A DNA stretch of 64,000 nt from Thioalkalivibrio sp. ALE31 (GCF_000377405.1 NZ_KB905024.1:124001-188000); one strand, 5' to 3'; positions 1 through 7,574 are shown, counted from the stretch's first letter. The notes: generated by a model from the sequence alone, not told the origin. Numbers and translations are program-made.

Positions 1-111
1 CGCTGAAACAGGACGTTGCCCAGATGGGGTTATCGGCTGTGCGATGAGGAAGACACCCATCTTTCTGGCTGCCGCCTAGCCGTACTCGGCGCCCGCGTCA
101 GGAGCCCGACC

Positions 112-150
112 TTGATATACCATATTCAGTATGCATACTCTATTTGGTAT
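112..150 (+). promoter_or_regulatory. Palindromic operator and promoter of the toxin-antitoxin operon
   Basis: Positions 117-150 form an imperfect 34-bp palindrome centred on ATGCAT (131-136); 14 of 17 positions in each half match the other. A -35-like TTGATA (112-117) and a -10-like CATACT (134-139), 16 bp apart, put the predicted transcript start near 146. This is almost at the ATG at 149, which suggests a leaderless or nearly leaderless toxin message. The palindrome covers the -10, so binding by the downstream HTH antitoxin would block transcription. The repeat is seen directly; promoter and autoregulation are inferred. Confidence 0.6.
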
Positions 151-430
151 GTGGGAGATCTTTGAACACAAGAGGGTAGAAAAGAGCCTGGCGGCCGCCC
201 CTCCAGAAGTTCAGAAGCGGTACGAGAAGTGGAAGGACATCGTCACCATCTCCGGTCCGCAGGGGTTGCGGCATATTCGGGGCTTCAACGACGAAGCCTT
301 GTCCGGCAAGTGGAAAGGCTTCCGATCGTCTCGACTGAATATCCAGTACCGCGTCATTTACCGGGTGGAGAAAGACAAGGTGCTCGTTGAAGTCGAGAAG
401 GTAACTCCCCACGATTACGGGAGGGCGTGA
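149..430 (+). CDS. RelE/HigB-type toxin of a type II toxin-antitoxin system
   Basis: A 93-residue basic protein with the RelE/HigB-fold pattern: an N-terminal helical part, then the core strand motif SSRLNIQYRVIYRVE near residues 60-75 and the C-terminal VEVEKVTPHDYG. Family members are usually ribosome-dependent mRNA interferases. The ATG at 149 is preferred over the one at 131, which lies inside the predicted -10 and would add six residues atypical of the family. The gene ends one base before the antitoxin gene, so the order is toxin first, as in higBA-like loci. The cognate target cannot be read from sequence. Confidence 0.75.
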   Translation: MWEIFEHKRVEKSLAAAPPEVQKRYEKWKDIVTISGPQGLRHIRGFNDEALSGKWKGFRSSRLNIQYRVIYRVEKDKVLVEVEKVTPHDYGRA

Positions 431-431
431 C

Positions 432-692
432 ATGAGTGATTATCGCAAGGCTAAGAAGAGGGTTGAGGTTTCGGTTGGCGAATCGGTCCGGATCCTGCGT
501 GAGCTTCAGGAAATGAGCCAGAACGATCTGGCGAATGCCTCCGGGATCCCCCAGTCGACCATTTCGGCCATCGAGAATGACCGTGTACGTCTCGGTGTTG
601 ATCGTGCCAAGGTCCTGGCAAGGGCATTGCGCTGCCACCCCGCCGTACTCGTATTCCCGGGCTGGGATGTCGAGCATGAATCGGCCGCATAG
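432..692 (+). CDS. XRE-family HTH antitoxin
   Basis: An 86-residue protein with one Cro/CI-type helix-turn-helix at about residues 17-70, including the typical run SQNDLANASGIPQSTISAIE. It should neutralise the preceding toxin and bind the palindrome at 117-150 to repress its own operon. The start lies directly behind the toxin stop at 428-430, so translation is probably coupled. HigA-type antitoxins are commonly this short. The pair lies just outside the tRNA-Phe island, on the chromosomal side of its left repeat. Partner identity is inferred from adjacency. Confidence 0.8.
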   Translation: MSDYRKAKKRVEVSVGESVRILRELQEMSQNDLANASGIPQSTISAIENDRVRLGVDRAKVLARALRCHPAVLVFPGWDVEHESAA

Positions 693-819
693 CCATCAAG
701 CCATTCGGGAACACGCAAAGTCAGCAGGGCACCAGGTCGCAGACGCGACGCAGCTCGGGCGGCCCATACGCAGACACGGCCAACGCTTATTGATGGGGAG
801 GATGGTGCTACGGGAAAGA

Positions 820-871
820 TAATGGTGGCCGGGGACGGAATCGAACCGCCGACACGGGGATTTTCAATCCC
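820..871 (-). repeat. Left attachment repeat: displaced 3' fragment of tRNA-Phe
   Basis: These 52 bases are identical to 7575-7626. They cover the CCA end, acceptor 3' strand, T arm and anticodon region of tRNA-Phe, but the sequence diverges right after the anticodon stem, so this copy cannot make a tRNA. It marks the far junction (att site) of the island; the intact gene is at the right end. Confidence 0.92.
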
Positions 872-988
872 TCGCTGATACCGTTTCCTGCGTTAACCGG
901 AATTAGTCAAAACGCTATATTTCAGTGTTTTACCTGCGTTGCAACCGCAAAGCTAACGCGGGATAATCAACCCGAATTGCCCGAATCT

Positions 989-1018
989 GCTTACACAGTG
1001 CTTACACGGCGCTTACAT
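989..1018 (+). repeat. Left arm-type integrase-binding repeats
   Basis: Three direct copies of GCTTACA(C/T) start at 989, 1000 and 1011, exactly 11 bp apart, so they lie on one face of the helix. Two more copies occur at the other end of the island (7500 and 7511). Paired, phased short repeats inside both ends of an integrase-borne element are the expected layout of arm-type integrase or excisionase sites. The repeats are seen; their role is inferred. Confidence 0.7.
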
Positions 1019-1139
1019 GACCCCCCGGGGGCGGCCCTGGCGGGGGGCGGGCTCACGGAGCAAGCCCACACCCACCCCCTCGCTCCAGCAGACCCCTTCC
1101 CGAAAATTTCCCGTGAAAATCGGGCAGGGGGGCAAAACG

Positions 1140-1175
1140 AAAAAGCCCCACCGGTGCGCCAACACCGGCGGGGCT
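1140..1175. promoter_or_regulatory. Strong hairpin in the integrase leader
   Basis: AGCCCC-A-CCGGTG (1144-1156) pairs with CACCGG-C-GGGGCT (1163-1175) around a six-base loop, flanked on the left by five A residues. Read on the minus strand it looks like a rho-independent terminator and could stop transcription leaving the island leftwards. Read on the plus strand it is a structured leader about 30 bases before the integrase start. No minus-strand gene is visible that would need it. Confidence 0.5.
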
Positions 1176-1205
1176 GCTCACCACCGAACCTGTGCGGAGG
1201 TTCCA

Positions 1206-2519
1206 ATGGCTACCAGCAATGCTACTCGCGTCCGGCTTACCCGTGAACGGCTGAAGGCGTTCACCTGCCCCCCTGAACGCCGCCAAGCCTTCTTGTGGGA
1301 CTCGGAGGCGCCCGGCCTGGGGCTGCGCGTCACCAAAGCCGGTGCGAAGGCGTACATTTTCCAATCCCGCCTACACGGGCGCTCCCTGCGCGTCACCATC
1401 GGCCCGGTGGGGCACTTCGAGACCGTTGAAGATGCCCGAACCGAGGCCCGGCGGCTGGCGGAGCTGGTGCGGCAGGGGGTGCACCCCGAGGATGACGCGA
1501 AGGCCAAGGCCGCCGAGGCGGAGGCCGCAAGGGCGGAACGCACCCGGGCCACGGTGACACTGGGAGATGCCTGGACGGACTACGTGGCCGAACGGTCGGG
1601 GGAGTGGAGCGAGGCGCACCGGCACGACCATGACCGCGCCATGACGGCACCGGGGCTACCCCGCCGCCGGAGCCGCCAGCCCACCACCGCGGGTGCGTTG
1701 TACAGCCTGCGAGGGGAGCGGCTGCGGGATCTCACCGCCGAGAGGCTGGCCCGGTGGATGGAAACCGAGAGCGCGAAGCGCCCCGCCGTGGCGGCCCGTG
1801 CCTTCCGGCTGCTGCGCACGTTCCTGAACTGGGCCGCCGAGCATCCCGACTATCGAGGGCTGGCGGACACTAGCGCGCTGCTGACCGGTGCGGTGCGGCG
1901 CAAGGTGCCAAGGCAGAAGCCGAGGGATGACGTGCTCCAGCGCGAGCAGTTGGCCCCCTGGTTCGAGGCGGTGCGACGGATCACCAACCCGGTGGCATCC
2001 GCCTACCTGCAAACGCTACTGCTCACCGGGGCACGGTCGGGGGAACTGGCCACCTTGCGGTGGGATGACGTGGATTTCCAATGGCGCGCCCTCACCATCC
2101 GCGACAAGGCCGAGGGGGAGCGCACCATCCCCCTCACCCCCTACGTGGCGGCCCTGCTGGCGGGGCTGCCCCGGCGCAATGGCTGGGTGTTCTCCAGTCC
2201 ACAAAGTGAGTCGGGGCGCATCGGAGCGCAGACGCGAGTGCACACCCGCGCCGTAGAGGCCGCCGGACTGCCCCCGGTGACACTGCACGGGCTACGCCGC
2301 AGCTTCGGCACCCTGTCCGAGTGGGTGGAGTGCCCGGTGGGGATCGTGGCGCAGATTCAGGGGCACAAGCCGAGCGCCATCGCGGAGAAGTATTACCGCC
2401 GCCGCCCCCTGGACCTGCTGCGGCAGTGGCATGTGCGCATTGAGGGCTGGATGCTGGAGCAGGCCGGAATGGGGCAGCCCGAGTACGGCACCGGGGAACG
2501 GCTACGGGTGGCGAAATGA
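1206..2519 (+). CDS. int: Tyrosine recombinase (island integrase)
   Basis: A 437-residue phage-type integrase. An N-terminal arm-binding domain of the DUF4102 type (about 10-100) is followed by a core-binding domain (about 110-215) and the catalytic domain. Catalytic residues visible are Arg in TGARSGEL (near 276), His and Arg in LHGLRRSF (near 360), His in IQGHK (near 386) and the nucleophile Tyr in AEKYYR (near 396). The ATG at 1206 is chosen because GGAGG lies six bases upstream and the N-terminus fits the family; longer in-frame starts reach into the arm repeats. It presumably integrates and excises the island at tRNA-Phe. Its stop overlaps the next gene by 4 bp. Confidence 0.93.
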   Translation: MATSNATRVRLTRERLKAFTCPPERRQAFLWDSEAPGLGLRVTKAGAKAYIFQSRLHGRSLRVTIGPVGHFETVEDARTEARRLAELVRQGVHPEDDAKAKAAEAEAARAERTRATVTLGDAWTDYVAERSGEWSEAHRHDHDRAMTAPGLPRRRSRQPTTAGALYSLRGERLRDLTAERLARWMETESAKRPAVAARAFRLLRTFLNWAAEHPDYRGLADTSALLTGAVRRKVPRQKPRDDVLQREQLAPWFEAVRRITNPVASAYLQTLLLTGARSGELATLRWDDVDFQWRALTIRDKAEGERTIPLTPYVAALLAGLPRRNGWVFSSPQSESGRIGAQTRVHTRAVEAAGLPPVTLHGLRRSFGTLSEWVECPVGIVAQIQGHKPSAIAEKYYRRRPLDLLRQWHVRIEGWMLEQAGMGQPEYGTGERLRVAK

Positions 2520-3193
2520 ACGAGCGCAATCTCCCCGAGTACGTCACACCGGCTGAGCTTCTCGAAGTGGTGGGTGATGACCTGGAGGCGCTGTGCTGGC
2601 TGCGCGGTTTGCTCCCAGAGAACAAGGCGGATGCTGCGGAGTTCTATCGCAAGTATTGGCCGGACGTGCTTCGCGGGTTCGAGGAGATGCGCCAACGCTT
2701 TGAGGGCGGGGAAAGTGCGGCACTGCTCGAAGCCATCGAGACGGCGGCGAGTGTGCGGGTTCCGCTACCCGAGTGGATTGCCGGTGGCTTCAAGCAGGCA
2801 TGGGGGCGTTACACCGAGGCAGAGGCACGAACCCTTGGGGAATCCTTTGGAGTGGAGCGGCCAAAGGGCTGGAATCAAACCAAGAACCGTCAACTGGGTT
2901 ACATGCCCCTGATCCAACGGCGCTTCGAGGCGCTCACGAAGGCTGGTCTGAAGACTGGGTTGAACGCGGGGCCATGGCGGACGGTTTACGAGCAGATCGC
3001 CGCCGAACTGGCGGACCCCGAAATGCTCGCGGACAAAGACAATCCTGCGCCGGACCCGGAGATGGCGGCCCTTTTTGCTCCGACCCCTGAAGGTGCCAGC
3101 GTTGGCGGACTGAAGCCGCTACACGTCTCCGCAACGTGGGTCAGGGACAACCGCGCGCCAGAACCGCACAGCACCCCCAAGCCGGACGACTGA
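2516..3193 (+). CDS. Unknown island protein, coupled to the integrase
   Basis: A 225-residue, mostly charged and helical protein with no membrane segment or signal peptide and no family I recognise. The N-terminal half is rich in Leu, Glu and aromatic residues (for example ALCWLRGLLPE). The middle contains a basic stretch, GWNQTKNRQLGYMPLIQRR, that could contact nucleic acid. The C-terminal 50 residues are Pro-rich and probably disordered. The ATGA overlap with the integrase stop indicates one message and coupled translation. A role in island control is possible from position only. Confidence 0.7.
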   Translation: MNERNLPEYVTPAELLEVVGDDLEALCWLRGLLPENKADAAEFYRKYWPDVLRGFEEMRQRFEGGESAALLEAIETAASVRVPLPEWIAGGFKQAWGRYTEAEARTLGESFGVERPKGWNQTKNRQLGYMPLIQRRFEALTKAGLKTGLNAGPWRTVYEQIAAELADPEMLADKDNPAPDPEMAALFAPTPEGASVGGLKPLHVSATWVRDNRAPEPHSTPKPDD

Positions 3194-3296
3194 CACCCAC
3201 CCGGCCTTTTCGGCATTTTCTCGAAACGTTCCGAAAGCCTCGCCAAGCACCGGTATGGATTCTGAATGCGTCACCCGAACAAACGGAGGCGCATTG

Positions 3297-3539
3297 ATGG
3301 ACACGCACACCCACCCCCTTGGTCTTTCCACCACCGAACTGGCCCGAAGCATCGGGCTTGCCCCTGACTCGATCCGCGTTCACCTCTGCCGCCGTGGCAG
3401 CTACTTCGGCCTGGTGCCAGACCGCCTTCCGAATGGTCGGCTGCTCTGGCCTGCCGACTCCCTGGAGCGGCTGAAGGCGAAAGCCGAGGCCATGCCGCCG
3501 CGCCCCGTACCGAGCCGCAAGGCCGCAGGGGGTGAGTGA
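3297..3539 (+). CDS. AlpA-like small HTH DNA-binding protein
   Basis: An 80-residue protein with a winged-HTH or MerR-like N-terminus (STTELARSIGLAPDSIRVHL, about residues 10-30) and a wing-like GRLLWPADSLERL. This is the architecture of AlpA/excisionase proteins, which in P4-like elements and phage-inducible islands activate excision or the replication operon. The ATG at 3297 has GGAGG eight bases upstream, whereas the upstream ATG at 3255 lacks one. Its stop overlaps the primase-helicase start region (TGATG), so the two are translationally coupled. An excisionase role is inferred. Confidence 0.6.
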   Translation: MDTHTHPLGLSTTELARSIGLAPDSIRVHLCRRGSYFGLVPDRLPNGRLLWPADSLERLKAKAEAMPPRPVPSRKAAGGE

Positions 3540-5782
3540 TGCTGGAGGAAAAGAGTGACTCCACCCCGGTGGGGGCCGGGAATGGAGTCGAAGCCAGCAC
3601 AGGGGGTGCGCTGAACTTCGAGGATACCACTGCCGCCCCGGTGGTAGTGAAGGCCGCCAAGCCGGACCCGGACAACATCCCCGAGGCGTTGAAGGCACTG
3701 CCGCACTGGGTGCCGTACCGGCGCCGTGAGAAGGGCGGCAAGGTCACGCCCTTCGGCCAACCGAAGCAGGACAAGGTCCCACTACAGCCGCGCCACCCCT
3801 TCGCGCCTGCCAGCACTGCCAATCCGGATCATTGCGGCAGCTTCGAGGAGGCCCGGGAAGCCCTGCGCCAATGCCCGCAGACCGATGGACTTGGGCTGGT
3901 GCTGACGCACGCCTGGCTGGACGCCCCCGACCTGGTGGCGCTGGACTTTGACGGCCTGCGCGACCCGCACACGGGGGAGATCGCCCCGGACAAACTGGCC
4001 GAATGGGAGACCATCAAGGCGGTCGGCAGCTACACCGAGGTCAGTCCGTCCGGCGAAGGCTTCCGCGTGTTCTGCTACGGGGGCGTTGGCGGCGCTTTCA
4101 ATCACGGAGGTGTGGAGGTATACCCGGCGGGCGGTGCGGCCCGTTTCGTGACCGGCACCGGGGCGCACGTCGAAGGCTTCCCCCTCGAGCCCCGGCCCGT
4201 GCACAACCTGGCCGAACTGCTGGCGACGTACCGCCCCGCTGAAAGACCCGAGGCGGGGACCGGGGAGGACTCCGGCCTGCCCAAGGCCCCACCGCAGATC
4301 CCCGGGGACGTGCCCGAGCGCACGGCGCTGGATCTGGCGGATGGATGGCTGCGCTTCCTGGAGGACTGCGACCAACCGCCGGAGCATTTCGAGGGCGACC
4401 GTTCCCGTGCGCTCCAGAGCCTCACCACCGCCCTGCTGGCAAAGGATCTGGAGCCCGCCGAGGTGCTGGGGGTGCTGAAGCACTCGGACGCTTTCCGGGT
4501 GGCGCTGGATCACCGGGGACAAAACGAGGCCAAAGCGGTGCAATACCTGTGGGACGGCATCCGGAAAGCGGCGGCCCGTAACCCCGGTGCCGTGGCGGTG
4601 GGCGAGGACTTTTCTGACCTGGATGCCGTGGAGCGGGAGGAGCGACCGGACAACCGGCCCACGTTCCGCGTGGTGCGCCTGGACGATCTGGAAAGCGCCG
4701 AGGCACCCGCGCCGAGGCATATCCTGTCGCCGTATATCCCCGCAGGGACCGTCACGCTGCTCGGGGCGCATGGTGGGGCGGGCAAATCGACGCTCGCGCT
4801 TCACCTGGCGGTCTGTGTGGCCTTGGGACGGCCTTTCCTGGGCTTCCCCGTGGAGAGGCGCCCGGTGCTGTTTTTCAGCGCCGAGGACGGCGCGGACGTG
4901 GTTCGCTGGCGACTCCAGCAGATCACGCGAGCGATGGGGGTAGACCCGGCGGAGTTGGCGGAGCATCTGAAAGTTCTGGACGCCACCGAGGGGGACCCGG
5001 TGCTATTCCGGGAGGTGTTCGAGGACGGGGCGCGCAGAGGCGCCACGACACCCGCCTTCAAGACCCTGGACCGGGAAGCGGTGGAGCACCGCGCGGGGTT
5101 GGTCATCATCGACAATGCGTCCGATACCTTCGACGCCAACGAAGTGGAGCGCGCCCGGGTGCGGGCTTACATGCGGGCACTGGCGGGGATGGCCCGGCGC
5201 ACCGATGGCGCGGTGCTGCTGCTGGCGCACGTGGACAAGAGCACCGCCAAGGCCAGCGGCAGCCGCCAAGGCAGCCCGGAGGGCTACAGCGGTTCCACCG
5301 CCTGGCACAACAGCGCCCGCTCCCGCCTGTTCCTGACCGCCAGCGGTGACGGCCTCACCCTGGAGCACCAGAAGGCCAACCTGGCGACGAAGGCGGCCCC
5401 GCTCGATCTCGTGTGGGAAGGCGGCCTGCTGGTCCCCCGCTCGGATTCCGAGTGGGTGGCGGAGGAGGCCGACCTGAACCGCCAGCAGGATGAAGAGGAC
5501 GTGCTGAACGCCATCCGCGCCGCGATGGACTCCGGGGAGGACATTCCCACCGGGCGCGCCGGCCCCGGCACCACCCACCACGTGCTGACCCGATACCCCG
5601 ACCTGCCGGAGCACTTGCGCGGGGGCGGAGGGAAGCGGCGCTTCTGGGAAGCCCTGGCCCGACTGGAGCGCGCCGGAAAGATCCGCCGGGAGGAGTACCG
5701 CAGTCCGCAGCGCAAGCCGAAAGAGCGATACGCGATCTGCGCCGGTTCGGAGCGCGCCGGTTCCGGGGAGGCAAGCGAATGA
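3536..5782 (+). CDS. Island replication protein: primase-polymerase-like N-terminus fused to RepA-type helicase
   Basis: A 748-residue protein starting at GTG 3536 or ATG 3539. Residues about 40-240 resemble AEP/NrS-1-like primase-polymerase domains: LVALDFDG supplies the acidic pair, followed by YTEVSPSGEGFRVF and ARFVTGTG. Where related proteins usually have His (SPSGxGxH) this one has Arg. Residues about 395-640 are a RecA/RepA-fold hexameric helicase with Walker A GAHGGAGKST (near 410), Walker B LVIIDNASD (near 523), a sensor LLLAHVDK and the finger-like GSTAWHNSARSR. The C-terminus is a small winged-helix-like region. It should initiate island replication at the iterons overlapping its 3' end. 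Confidence 0.8.
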   Translation: MMLEEKSDSTPVGAGNGVEASTGGALNFEDTTAAPVVVKAAKPDPDNIPEALKALPHWVPYRRREKGGKVTPFGQPKQDKVPLQPRHPFAPASTANPDHCGSFEEAREALRQCPQTDGLGLVLTHAWLDAPDLVALDFDGLRDPHTGEIAPDKLAEWETIKAVGSYTEVSPSGEGFRVFCYGGVGGAFNHGGVEVYPAGGAARFVTGTGAHVEGFPLEPRPVHNLAELLATYRPAERPEAGTGEDSGLPKAPPQIPGDVPERTALDLADGWLRFLEDCDQPPEHFEGDRSRALQSLTTALLAKDLEPAEVLGVLKHSDAFRVALDHRGQNEAKAVQYLWDGIRKAAARNPGAVAVGEDFSDLDAVEREERPDNRPTFRVVRLDDLESAEAPAPRHILSPYIPAGTVTLLGAHGGAGKSTLALHLAVCVALGRPFLGFPVERRPVLFFSAEDGADVVRWRLQQITRAMGVDPAELAEHLKVLDATEGDPVLFREVFEDGARRGATTPAFKTLDREAVEHRAGLVIIDNASDTFDANEVERARVRAYMRALAGMARRTDGAVLLLAHVDKSTAKASGSRQGSPEGYSGSTAWHNSARSRLFLTASGDGLTLEHQKANLATKAAPLDLVWEGGLLVPRSDSEWVAEEADLNRQQDEEDVLNAIRAAMDSGEDIPTGRAGPGTTHHVLTRYPDLPEHLRGGGGKRRFWEALARLERAGKIRREEYRSPQRKPKERYAICAGSERAGSGEASE

Positions 5783-5926
5783 ACACCGGGGGGCGCCAGT
5801 CTCTGCGCCAGTTCTGCGCGCGCCTTTCCCCCACACCCCCTGGGAACTGGAGCGGCGCAGGGGCGCCGCCCCTGCTCCAATTTGCGCCGGTTCCGAACTG
5901 GCGCAGAACTGGCGCAAACCGGCGCA
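5738..5926. repeat. Iteron array, putative replication origin of the island
   Basis: Seven copies of the 11-mer TGCGCCRGTTC occur here. Plus-strand copies are at 5738, 5753 (first base C), 5804 and 5883. Minus-strand copies end the array at 5895-5905, 5906-5916 and 5916-5926 (one mismatch), in near-perfect 11-bp tandem. A GC hairpin (5857-5864 with 5868-5875) lies among them, and a more A-rich stretch follows at about 6024-6050. Iterons directly beside a rep gene are the classic layout of a replication origin bound by the Rep protein. The repeats are seen; origin function is inferred. Confidence 0.65.
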
Positions 5927-6051
5927 GACGGTTCAAAGCCGATGCCCCCCGGTGTTGTATCCCGATTTCGGGCGCCGCCCCCGGCTGGGGTTTGGCCCGT
6001 GAACCCAGACACCGGAACCCCGGTGCAATCAAACCAAAAGAGGAAAACGCC

Positions 6052-6354
6052 ATGAACCACGAGTACCCACCTATCCGTCCCCAGAACCGCCGAGTACACG
6101 AGCCGCCGGAGGTCCGAGACCACCGCCGCGCTCGAGGCATGTTCTTCATGGTCTGGTGTCCCGAGACCTGGGCGCCCGTCTCGAATTACGGGGATGCGCA
6201 GGAAGCCTATCAGGAAGCGATGCGGCTGAAGATGCTGTACCCCGAGCAGGACTTCTACGTGATGGCCGCCATTGCCCGTTTCGAGGATTCGGGCTTTTAC
6301 ACAATCGACGCCCACGGGAAGCGGAAACGCGTAGACGAAGCCTGGAGGGTCTGA
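6052..6354 (+). CDS. Small unknown island protein
   Basis: A 100-residue soluble protein with an N-terminal Pro/Arg-rich segment and a compact core containing MFFMVWCPETWAPVSNYGDA and YPEQDFYVMAAIARF. I recognise no family. The ATG at 6052 is preceded by AGAGGA at 6039-6044; an in-frame start at 5779 would run translation through the iteron array in atypical Arg/Pro-rich sequence, so it is rejected. It lies two bases ahead of the TerS-like gene and is probably cotranscribed. Confidence 0.65.
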   Translation: MNHEYPPIRPQNRRVHEPPEVRDHRRARGMFFMVWCPETWAPVSNYGDAQEAYQEAMRLKMLYPEQDFYVMAAIARFEDSGFYTIDAHGKRKRVDEAWRV

Positions 6355-6356
6355 AG

Positions 6357-6806
6357 ATGGCAGCGAAACCCATAACCCGAGCCGCGCACGCGACCATCCG
6401 GAAGGCCGGAGGGGAAGCCTATGTGTTCGGGCAGGTGGCCGAGGGCCGGACGCTGAAGGCGATTGCTGAGGATCTGGGGATCTCCCGCCAGATCCTCAGC
6501 ACCTGGTGCAACCGCCCGCAGCGCAGGGACGCGCTCACCCGTGCGAGACAGGAGGCCGCCGGTGCTTTGATGGATGAGGCCCTGGCGATCACCGACAACG
6601 CCGAGGAGGACGCGACTGCGCTCCAGAAGGTGAAGCAGCAGGCTGACCTGCGTAAATGGCTGGCGGGCCGGTTGTCACCGCAGCAGTGGGGCGACTCCGG
6701 CCCCGGTGTACAGGTGAACATCGGGCAGCTTCACCTGGACGCCCTGCGCCACCAGCGGCCCGTGATCGACGTGAAACCGGAACCCGAGGGGGGACGGGAG
6801 GATTAG
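6357..6806 (+). CDS. Terminase small-subunit-like protein (TerS, Sf6 type)
   Basis: A 149-residue protein. A helix-turn-helix (LKAIAEDLGISRQILSTWCN, about residues 28-47) is followed by a long helical middle (ALMDEALAITDNAEEDATALQKVKQQADLRKWLAGRLSPQQWGD). This pattern is typical of Sf6-like phage small terminases that recognise packaging sites. No large terminase accompanies it. In phage-inducible islands a lone TerS redirects the helper phage motor to satellite DNA. GGAGGG lies seven bases before the ATG. The family call rests on motif memory, and a generic HTH regulator is the alternative. Confidence 0.6.
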   Translation: MAAKPITRAAHATIRKAGGEAYVFGQVAEGRTLKAIAEDLGISRQILSTWCNRPQRRDALTRARQEAAGALMDEALAITDNAEEDATALQKVKQQADLRKWLAGRLSPQQWGDSGPGVQVNIGQLHLDALRHQRPVIDVKPEPEGGRED

Positions 6807-6914
6807 GGGCGCAGTGACACCGGCGCGCCCCCGGTGCTACGTTGAAAACGCACCCGAGGCAGTTGCAGCTACCCCGGGCGCTTCCCACAACGTCACTGCA
6901 CAGGAGTAGACGCC

Positions 6915-7121
6915 ATGAGCAGCACCGATGCTATCACCCCCGCCGCGCACCTTCTCGACCTGGGGGAGGCGCGAGACCTGGCGCTTGAGATCCGAGCCGG
7001 GTGCAAGGCGATTGCCAGCCATACCGACCCCGACACCGCCGCACTGCTGAAGATGGTGGCGCATAGCGCCGACCGACTGGCGGGGGTGCTGGAGGAGGCC
7101 GCGCCGGAGATCCAGCCCTAG
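6915..7121 (+). CDS. Small helical island protein of unknown function
   Basis: A 68-residue acidic protein predicted to be almost entirely helical (LLDLGEARDLALEIRAGCKA and ALLKMVAHSADRLAGVLEEA). A good Shine-Dalgarno, AGGAG (6902-6906), precedes the ATG. No family is recognised. The two helices resemble small regulatory or dimerisation proteins of phages. About 100 bp separate it from the TerS-like gene, so it may have its own promoter. Confidence 0.6.
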   Translation: MSSTDAITPAAHLLDLGEARDLALEIRAGCKAIASHTDPDTAALLKMVAHSADRLAGVLEEAAPEIQP

Positions 7122-7132
7122 ACGGGAGCGGA

Positions 7133-7465
7133 ATGAGCCACGACCAGCGGCCACCAGTCGAAGACTTCGCGGACAAAGCGGCAGCTTTGCTGGTCTCCGT
7201 CGCCTTCGTCTTCGGCTGGCTATGGCTGGCGGGAGTGCTGGGGTATCAGCTTTGGCACTGGCTTCAGGAAGGGGAGTGGTTGCCGCTCCCGTTCCGGTTG
7301 GCGCTCGAATTCATTGGCCTGAACGTACCGGCCCCTGTGGAGATCGAGGGTTGGGCCGGTCTTTCTCGACTGCTGGAGTGGGCGATCAATCTGCCCATGT
7401 CCGTGATGGTGGGGCTGGCGGTGTTCGCGGTGGCGGTGCTGGTGAACGGGATGGTGCGGCGATAA
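7133..7465 (+). CDS. Small two-segment membrane protein of the island
   Basis: A 110-residue protein with two hydrophobic spans: about residues 20-42 (LLVSVAFVFGWLWLAGVLGY) and about 88-107 (MSVMVGLAVFAVAVLVNGMV). Both lie behind charged residues, so an inner-membrane location is likely. It is the last gene before the right-end arm repeats and may be an accessory cargo gene, for example superinfection exclusion, but nothing in the sequence shows this. It follows the preceding small gene by 11 bases. Confidence 0.6.
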   Translation: MSHDQRPPVEDFADKAAALLVSVAFVFGWLWLAGVLGYQLWHWLQEGEWLPLPFRLALEFIGLNVPAPVEIEGWAGLSRLLEWAINLPMSVMVGLAVFAVAVLVNGMVRR

Positions 7466-7499
7466 GCCCAGCGAACACCGGTGCCGATGAGGCGGCGTT

Positions 7500-7518
7500 G
7501 CTTACATAGTGCTTACAC
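7500..7518 (+). repeat. Right arm-type integrase-binding repeats
   Basis: GCTTACAT (7500) and GCTTACAC (7511) repeat the left-end motif with the same 11-bp spacing and the same orientation, about 57 bp inside the right attachment repeat. They are probable integrase arm sites. Confidence 0.65.
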
Positions 7519-7574
7519 GGAAGCGAAGGCTTGGAAGCAGGGGCGCGGCGGATCCCGCGTAAGCCTTTGAAAAC

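Noticed and set aside
131-148. ATG at 131 as toxin start
   Set aside because: It falls inside the predicted -10 and operator palindrome, and adds six residues not expected for the family.
820-871. A second tRNA-Phe gene
   Set aside because: Only the 3' part of the tRNA is present and the match ends just past the anticodon. It is the displaced att copy.
5738-5926. CRISPR array
   Set aside because: Repeats are 11 bp, occur in both orientations and abut or overlap without uniform unique spacers; no cas genes are nearby.
5779-6051. N-terminal extension of the 100-residue island protein
   Set aside because: The extension would be translated iterons, giving Arg/Pro/Gly-rich sequence; AGAGGA and a better N-terminus are found at 6052.
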